From Margaritispora aquatica (taxonomy: Eukaryota; Ascomycota; Leotiomycetes; Helotiales; Discinellaceae), in contig VJWN01000009.1 in the NCBI GenBank assembly GCA_007644065.1, positions 124,001-188,000 of the forward strand: a stretch of DNA of 64,000 nucleotides, given 5' to 3'. Under the pieces are notes generated by a model. That model saw only the letters and a program-made list of their open reading frames with translations. It was not told where the DNA came from and searched no databases. Below are positions 58,123-64,000 of the stretch, in pieces. How positions within the stretch are numbered: the stretch's first letter is position 1; every line of letters begins with the position of its first letter. The translations under genes and the position numbers were made by a program.

Positions 58123-59542
58123 CTAGATCATATTCCTTACTCCTAAGATCGCATCCTTCAACCTCTCAATCCCCTCTTTGATCTCCTCTTCTTCATGCCA
58201 CGCCCAACACAACCTCAAACACCTCGAAAACCCACACTCTTCCTCAGCTCTCTTCACACTACCTTCATCGCCGGTAACAACAAACATATGCCCGAAGGTA
58301 ACTTTCAATTGCTGATTCTTCAGCGCATAGGCTGCGACATCGCGTGCAGGTGGCAAGTCAGATGGGAGACTGATATAAGTGAAGAATCCACCTGCTGTTG
58401 CTTGTTTAGTCACTTCGACGCTCACGCCGAGAGGAACAAGAAGAGCCTCAATCGTAGACATAAGAACGTAGTAGCGCTTCCTGTATTCAGGGACAAGGGT
58501 ATCTCTAATATGTCTTTGCAGACTGCCGCCTCGTAGCATTTTATCTACGAAAGTTGAAGTAAGATGTGATGGGGCACCACCCGAACTCGAAGAACCTCTA
58601 ATTTCCATGTTAATATATGAGGGACGAATAATGAAAACTTGGATTAACTTACATATCTGATAACTCCTTCACAAACGCAGCTGTGCCTTCAGCCCACCCC
58701 ACACGAATACCAGGACCGATGATCTTCGAGAAAGATCCATTGCTCATTGCATTCCCATACACACCACACACACCCAACTCGCGATCAACATCCACCAAGC
58801 GAGGCGGAATAGCCCCGACAGTACTCGCATCAGCGGATGGATCCTCTGGCCAGCTTAGAAAGTCATACACATCATCTGAGACAACAAGTGCATCAAATTC
58901 TCTAGCAAGAAGCACGAGATCTTTCCTCATCTTCAAAGAAAGCGTTTTCGCGCTCGGATTTGAGAATGTCGGGACAATGTAGATGACATACTTATAGATC
59001 TTTGGATATGATTTCCCCGTCTTCAAAATCGGCACATCAAGCACACCTCTCGCTTGTGCACTCTCGACAGCCGCACTCTCGGCGCTTTCCAACTCCCTTC
59101 TCAGGAACTCGATATCTAGCCCCTCATCATTCTCGGGAACACCTCTCAACTTACCCTGAAAGCCACAATCCTCAAAGATCGGACAAGCGAGAAAGTAAGT
59201 CGGCTCAACCATGAAGATCGCACGCGTATACAACGGATCGGTGAACTTCATCACCGCGTTCGCGAGATTGCCCGAGGCACCATTACTGATTGCTATCCTG
59301 TTTTTCGTCGTAGTGGTGGCGTAGACAGTTGACAGCCATTCTGCGATGCTCTCTCGAAGAGGGAGGTGACCGGGATTCGGGCCATAGACGAGAGCTGAGA
59401 CTGTTTCGGAGGTGGATGTGAGGACTGAGTTTGCCCCGGAGAGTAAATCGCTTGCTGCGAATAGGCGAGGAGATGGCCACCCGAGTTGAAGGTTGATTGG
59501 TGTTTTGGCTGTCGGAGCGGGAGAAACGCTGATGCTACCCAT
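58123..59542 (-). CDS. Fold-type I PLP-dependent aminotransferase
   Basis: Transfers an amino group between an amino acid and a 2-oxo acid using pyridoxal phosphate. Two exons, 59542-58653 and 58597-58123, with a 54-nt phase-2 intron (GTAAGT...ATTAG), give 454 residues. The visible class I/II marks are YGPNPGHLPLRESIAEWL near 53, ISNGASGNL near 85, the PTFSNPSAKT loop at about 191-200 with N195, SDDVYDFL at about 222-229 with the cofactor-contacting Asp and Tyr, the Schiff-base lysine K273 in SNGSFSK and R280 in GPGIRVGW. The C-terminal arginine for the substrate carboxylate is probably that in CLRLCWAW. It resembles the 2-aminoadipate/MocR-type aminotransferases and yeast YER152C-like proteins, but the substrate cannot be read from sequence. 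No targeting signal is seen, so it is probably cytosolic. It converges with the alcohol oxidase gene, 288 bases apart. Confidence 0.85.
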
Positions 59543-60763
59543 TGTTAGAATAAGAGTATGTAGGTTCGTAGTACCTTCGAAGGTCCTGATTAATTGGGAC
59601 TTTCATGTTTGATATACTGCTGTCTTGATGGAGATACTGTCGGCATAGGTCTGCCTCATTGGAAGAATGGGGTTCAGCCCCACATTCGGGCGCTAGGCGA
59701 GCTTCGCCAGGGGTCGCCGATGAAATTATTTGTTTCCATTCGGATGAAAGTCACTGATGTTCTTCGTGTCTCCTGATGCAAAGGTGGAGTTTGTGTTAGG
59801 AGTGGCAAGTAACTGGTCACAGAAGGCTGGGAAGTACATTACTCACTGCCAGCTGTATCAGATAAGTATTGTGATGATCTGTGTTCGAAAGTTGTCGAAT
59901 TTTAAATGACGCCTCAGCGAGTAGACAAAGGCCTCTTAGTTGTATGCGAAGAAGTCATCGAAATTCAAAGTACGGTTTGTAGGCGAGTAGGATTTAGAAC
60001 CGCGAGGGTAGATGCCTATGTAGGTAGCTCTCGAAGTGACACGTGACCATTGTGTACTTTTCAAAGCCACGGCCTGAATCCACATTGGTGCTGGACTGTG
60101 ATGTGCTCCAGAGCCAAGAATTCGAAACAAAAATGTTTCTTCATGTCAATCGTACTCGTGTGCATTCTCATTATGTGATGAGACATTCAGTCTCACATTG
60201 TCAGGTGATGCTTGTGCTCGATCAGTGTTGAAACCCCCTTCGCATGATCGCTTCGCTCTCTAATTCATCGCATGTATCAATGAACCATTCGTCCGATCTT
60301 GAACAGACGGTTGGATGTGAAAGCAGCTTAAAATACTAGGCATGTCTGACGACTTCTTAAATCTGTCACTAATTCCTATAGTGAATTTGGTCGTATCCAA
60401 GCCAAGGAAATGCTCCTCCTAGACCTTTGGTTTTCGCTGCTGCATGTTTGCTCCTTTCTTGAAGGTGGTATTCGGATTTGTGTTTATCGCAATCTTATCA
60501 ACGACCAGACCTGTCAGATGTGAGTAATAAAAAAACATGGAGCAAGAGTCTGTTGGAACAAATCGCGAGACATAAATGATATTCAATGATATTCCTTGTA
60601 ATCGAGTACTTTCTACTTCCAAGTTTGGAGTCGAGATAATGTTGCAATAGGTAAAACCATGAAGCAAATGAAAAGCTCTTCTTCCTCCTCCTCCGTCCAA
60701 TTGGTATCTTATTCGCAAGCATGCAAATGCGAAATCGCTCAACTCGGTTTTGATATTTACATG
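59543..60763. other. Intergenic, no gene seen
   Basis: About 1.2 kb: promoter side of the aminotransferase gene and 3' flank of the Rds1-like gene. Only short frames without domains are present. Confidence 0.5.
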
Positions 60764-62082
60764 TTAAGACATTAAGATCGTAGCTGGACCAGCCAGCGTG
60801 GCATTAGCTAAACCATCACTCGACATTGCAGCGTTCTGGGCGGTCAATGAGAGGAAAACAATTCCCGTAAGCCCTGCAGGAATATCCGCCGTCCCGATGC
60901 CGTTGTTCACTGTGACCTTAGAGTAGACCACAGGATTTGCTTGGTTAATGAAGCCGATGAAAAGAGGTGTGTTTGCCGGAACATCAGATGCCGTGAAGGT
61001 GAGGGAGGTGGGAGGCGTTGCGGGGGCTGTCGCAGTACCTTCACTTGGTGAGGTAAGGTTGAGTGAGGGCAGGATGGGAAATGAGAGGAGTTGCGGACAG
61101 GATGATGGATCCACGAAACTGCGCACAATATTGTAGGCGAACGTATAGGGTACAGCAGTGTTGAAAGGTGAGGCGCTAGGTGGATTATTGCCGCTCATAC
61201 GGAAAAAGGCATCTTGCTGTGACTCGCAGCTAAGAATGCTACCCAGTGGTGTGACAACGGCAGGATCGCTGGTTGATACATCCTGAAGCAAAGTAACACT
61301 ATAACAGAGATGGATTAGTATTTAGGAATGAAGATTTGAGGGGCGAGGGGATTTGGTGAGAGGCTTGGACATGATGAACTTACATAACTCCAAGAGCAAC
61401 ACTTGTAACGATGTTTGCCTTGGCGAGAAATTCCATGACTGTTGAAGGAGCTTTCACACTGGTGCATGGTGGTACTGGTGTATCATTGACTAATCCCAGA
61501 AGTCCCTGGACTGTGGCAATGTGTACAAGTTCCTGTGCCGCGATCTGGACTGTGATATTAGAGATTGATCTTCCATCTGGCGTAGACGCGTTTGCGAAAG
61601 CTGGATCGTTTTGGAGGGTTAGGAGCGATTCGGCAAAGAATCTGAACAATAGATCAGCATAAGCATTATCTGGTGCATCGGCCCAAAACTCACGCGCTCT
61701 CGATGTTCTCGATAAAGTTAGCAACCTTGAAAAGAACAACAGCCTTTGGCGAGAATGATGTTGCTGGTGGTGGGCCACTAGGAACGCTTCCTCCCGCTTG
61801 CTTAGCGGTAAGCTGAGAGAGAAGTACAGGCGGCGCCTTCATCGTAGCTGGCATCATCGCACCCGGGGCTGCAGATGGAGCAGATTTGGGGTTTGCGGGC
61901 GAGACCGTTCCTGATGGCTTGGTAGATGAAGCCACTGCAGGTTGTCCATTCGACTGAACATTTGGTATCGCTGACGCTGTAGGTTGAGAATCCTTCTTTG
62001 GCGATCGTTCTTGTTGAGTTGGTGCTGCATGGCAGAATGATACTAGGAGAGTCAAGAAGAGAAGAGAGTTGCTGAGCTTCAT
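60764..62082 (-). CDS. Secreted Rds1-like / ferritin-like domain protein
   Basis: Three exons, 62082-61694, 61641-61384 and 61298-60764, joined over introns of 52 nt (GTGAGT...TTCAG) and 84 nt (GTAAGT...TATAG), give 393 residues. Residues 1-19 are a signal peptide (KLSNSLLFLTLLVSFCHA). A Pro/Ser/Ala-rich linker to about residue 105 follows. The ferritin-like helical domain begins FKVANFIENIESAFFAESLL, formed across the first intron, then AAQELVHIATVQGLLG and IVTLLQDV. The E-x-x-x-x-FF and QELVH helix pair is the usual form of this family. The last 120 residues look like a beta-rich domain with LTFTASDVPANTPLFIGFIN. The family includes S. pombe Rds1, a nutrient-stress-induced protein; its biochemical role is not established. 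The protein is likely secreted or wall-bound. The gene is not linked in function to its neighbours as far as can be seen. Confidence 0.75.
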
Positions 62083-64000
62083 GATGACAAGATTATCGAG
62101 CTTCTTCTAAAGCTGGTTGGATGCGCAGAATGAGATGAAAAAGAGATACGTATTCTGACTTTCGGAGGCACCGGCACATATATAGAATAGTAACACTAGG
62201 AACCACGATTTCACCGTCAGGACAACGATCTGGGGAAGTGTCTGGAGTTCTTGCTTCAAACCGTATTCTCGTACTTTTTCGTACCCTCAGCATTTTTTCG
62301 ACGCAAACAGACACTATGCCGAGTATGGAAATCATGATGCCGTGTTGTAGTAAGTATGGAACCATCGTTCGCATCGCAAGATTTCTCTTTGGTGTGATAG
62401 CGATCCTCTTGTAGCGAATGAGGAAAGCTCTTGGCATCTGGTCTTTTTCGTGAACTGACACTTCTCGCTAAAGCACCAATGAGAAATGGAGAAGGCCACC
62501 GGTTTGCCTTTTGCTAACAGCTTTTGTGGATCTCCGAGAAGTCTAAGCTCAACCGAAAGGTTTGAGCAAACGATAGTTCCTAAAAATCTACAAGGTCATT
62601 GGTGGAAGAATCATCATATCGACGAATTTTCGAACGATCCAAATACTGTTCATCTGAGTATTCTAAGATGTTACTTCAGTCAGGGAGCTCCTCCAAAGAC
62701 TGTCATGAGACAAGGTGGGTGTGTCATTGGTTCAGGTTGTGTCAAAATCCGAAGAATGAAGATCACTTTGAATTCTTGGTTCATGTAGTTTGTACGCTCA
62801 TTTCCTCCTCATGACAAGTAGGTAGAGAGGGGGGAAAACAACTCGTAGATTCCTTGCAATGGTTGCCCATTTCGTTGGTCTCCCATATTTAAAAACTGCT
62901 CCACGATAAGTCTTCAAATTTTCAATTGCAATTGCGGTGCTCTACCCCTTCGCAGCAAGAGTATTAACAATAATCGAGGTAGACTAAGGAGGCTTAGCAT
63001 CTCGACCACATCCTTGCCTAGAATTCCAAGAAAGGAATCCTCTGATTCCGGCCAAGTGGAGGTTTCACGATGGGATGGTTGAGTGTGGTGGTTCAGGAGC
63101 TGGTATCGAACACGTCCGACAATCTGAGGACGCGTTGGAGAGATGCGATCGCCTAGGCCTCTCAGCTTTTCTAACCTCTTCCCAAGCCGGCCCATCTTTC
63201 AGCCATCGGTGGAAAAGACAATCCGTTGGCTTCGTATCTCTTCCGAGTAGTAACTACTTCGATGATATGACGCTCTCTATCTGGTTCCTCGGTTTACACA
63301 GATCCTGCGTCTCGAATGGAGGAATACAGCCAACGCTAGGCGCAGTGTTGCACAACAGAGCAAAGACTAATCCATCATGGAATATGAGTCTCTTTCCTCG
63401 GATCGAATTTTCTAGCTGACAAGACAATACGTCATTAGATTCAGTAATCGAACCTGGTATCTGAATTGTCGTTAAAATGATATACTAGGTACGCTGTAAT
63501 TCCCAAGGACTCGAAGGCATATAACCGGCCATGATATGATTACCTGGCGATCATCGGCAAAATCTCCTTAAGCGTAGTTGAAGACTCGAAATGAGCATCA
63601 AATGCGACGCTTTTCTTGTCATTTGGCTAAGCAGATCCGTGAGAATCGATCCAAGGCTTCCACGGCTCCTGTTGGGAGATATGTCAGGTGAGATACCAGA
63701 ACCGGTGAGATATTAGTTCAAGCGCCAAGCTAATTTCCAAAGCCTACTTATTTGTTGTGTACGCAGAAATCATTTCCTGAGAACACTTACTGACACTGCT
63801 CATACTTAGTCTCAGATTGGTGATCCCCATACTTCTGCCCGGCGTCCGACATCTTAAGCATCAAGATAAAGCCACAAGTTGTGGCCTCGTGGAAATATGG
63901 ATCTGCGATCAATATTATACTCTTTTACATATCAAGAACAAGCATCTCTTAATTCCCCTACGTAGGAGCAATTTTCTTCCATTCAAGAAAAACCGAATTA
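62083..64000. other. Window end, no gene seen
   Basis: The first few hundred bases are the promoter of the Rds1-like gene. The longest frames are 122 codons (minus, 62461-62093) and 114 codons (plus, 63075-63419); neither shows a domain or splice partner. A gene starting beyond the right edge cannot be excluded. Confidence 0.45.

Noticed and set aside
1..64000. CRISPR array, bacterial operons or a biosynthetic gene cluster
   Set aside because: The genome is fungal; there are no spaced direct repeats, and no polyketide synthase, NRPS or terpene synthase genes lie in the window.

Overview
This window is nuclear DNA of a filamentous ascomycete (Pezizomycotina). The signs are short GT-AG introns (about 46-71 nt, branch points of the CTAAC/CTGAC type), Zn(II)2Cys6 and fungal-type C2H2 regulators, a hybrid histidine kinase, a peroxisomal alcohol oxidase and a GH5_5 cellulase. 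A leotiomycete is a reasonable guess, but the sequence alone does not prove it. All gene models below were spliced by hand from open frames, splice consensus and family similarity, and every internal exon junction was checked for phase.

Layout. 0-16 kb: an edge-truncated hypothetical gene (-), a secreted GH5_5 endoglucanase (-), a RING-finger protein (-), a Zn(II)2Cys6 regulator (-) and a nine-exon hybrid histidine kinase (+). 16-30.7 kb: a long gene-poor stretch with an intron-containing tRNA-Val(AAC), a decayed 2EXR-type gene and no confident protein gene. 30.8-32 kb: a C2H2 regulator (+) that reads out of this desert. 32-37.7 kb: gene-poor. 37.7-51.6 kb: an F-box/LRR protein (+), a tRNA-Lys(CUU) gene (-), a divergent pair of an Elg1/ATAD5-type clamp unloader (-) and a Utp8-type ribosome biogenesis factor (+), then a protein with a STAND-type fungal N-terminal domain (+). 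51.6-55.4 kb: gene-poor. 55.4-62.1 kb: peroxisomal alcohol oxidase (+), a PLP aminotransferase (-) and a secreted Rds1/ferritin-like protein (-).

The genes do not form an obvious biosynthetic cluster. Loose themes are carbon use (cellulase, alcohol oxidase), sensing and development (histidine kinase, C2H2 regulator) and core housekeeping (Elg1, Utp8, tRNAs).

The most unusual item is the tRNA-Lys(CUU) gene at 40354-40500. Besides a normal anticodon-loop intron of 20 nt it carries a second 54-nt insertion exactly between T-stem position 53 and T-loop position 54. That insertion has GT...AG ends and a perfect TACTAAC branch-point box, so it looks like a spliceosomal intron in a Pol III gene. 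Other points of note are a degenerate second receiver domain in the histidine kinase, a cellulase with a Lys/Thr linker but no cellulose-binding module, and a PCNA-binding-like motif in the first exon of the Elg1 gene.
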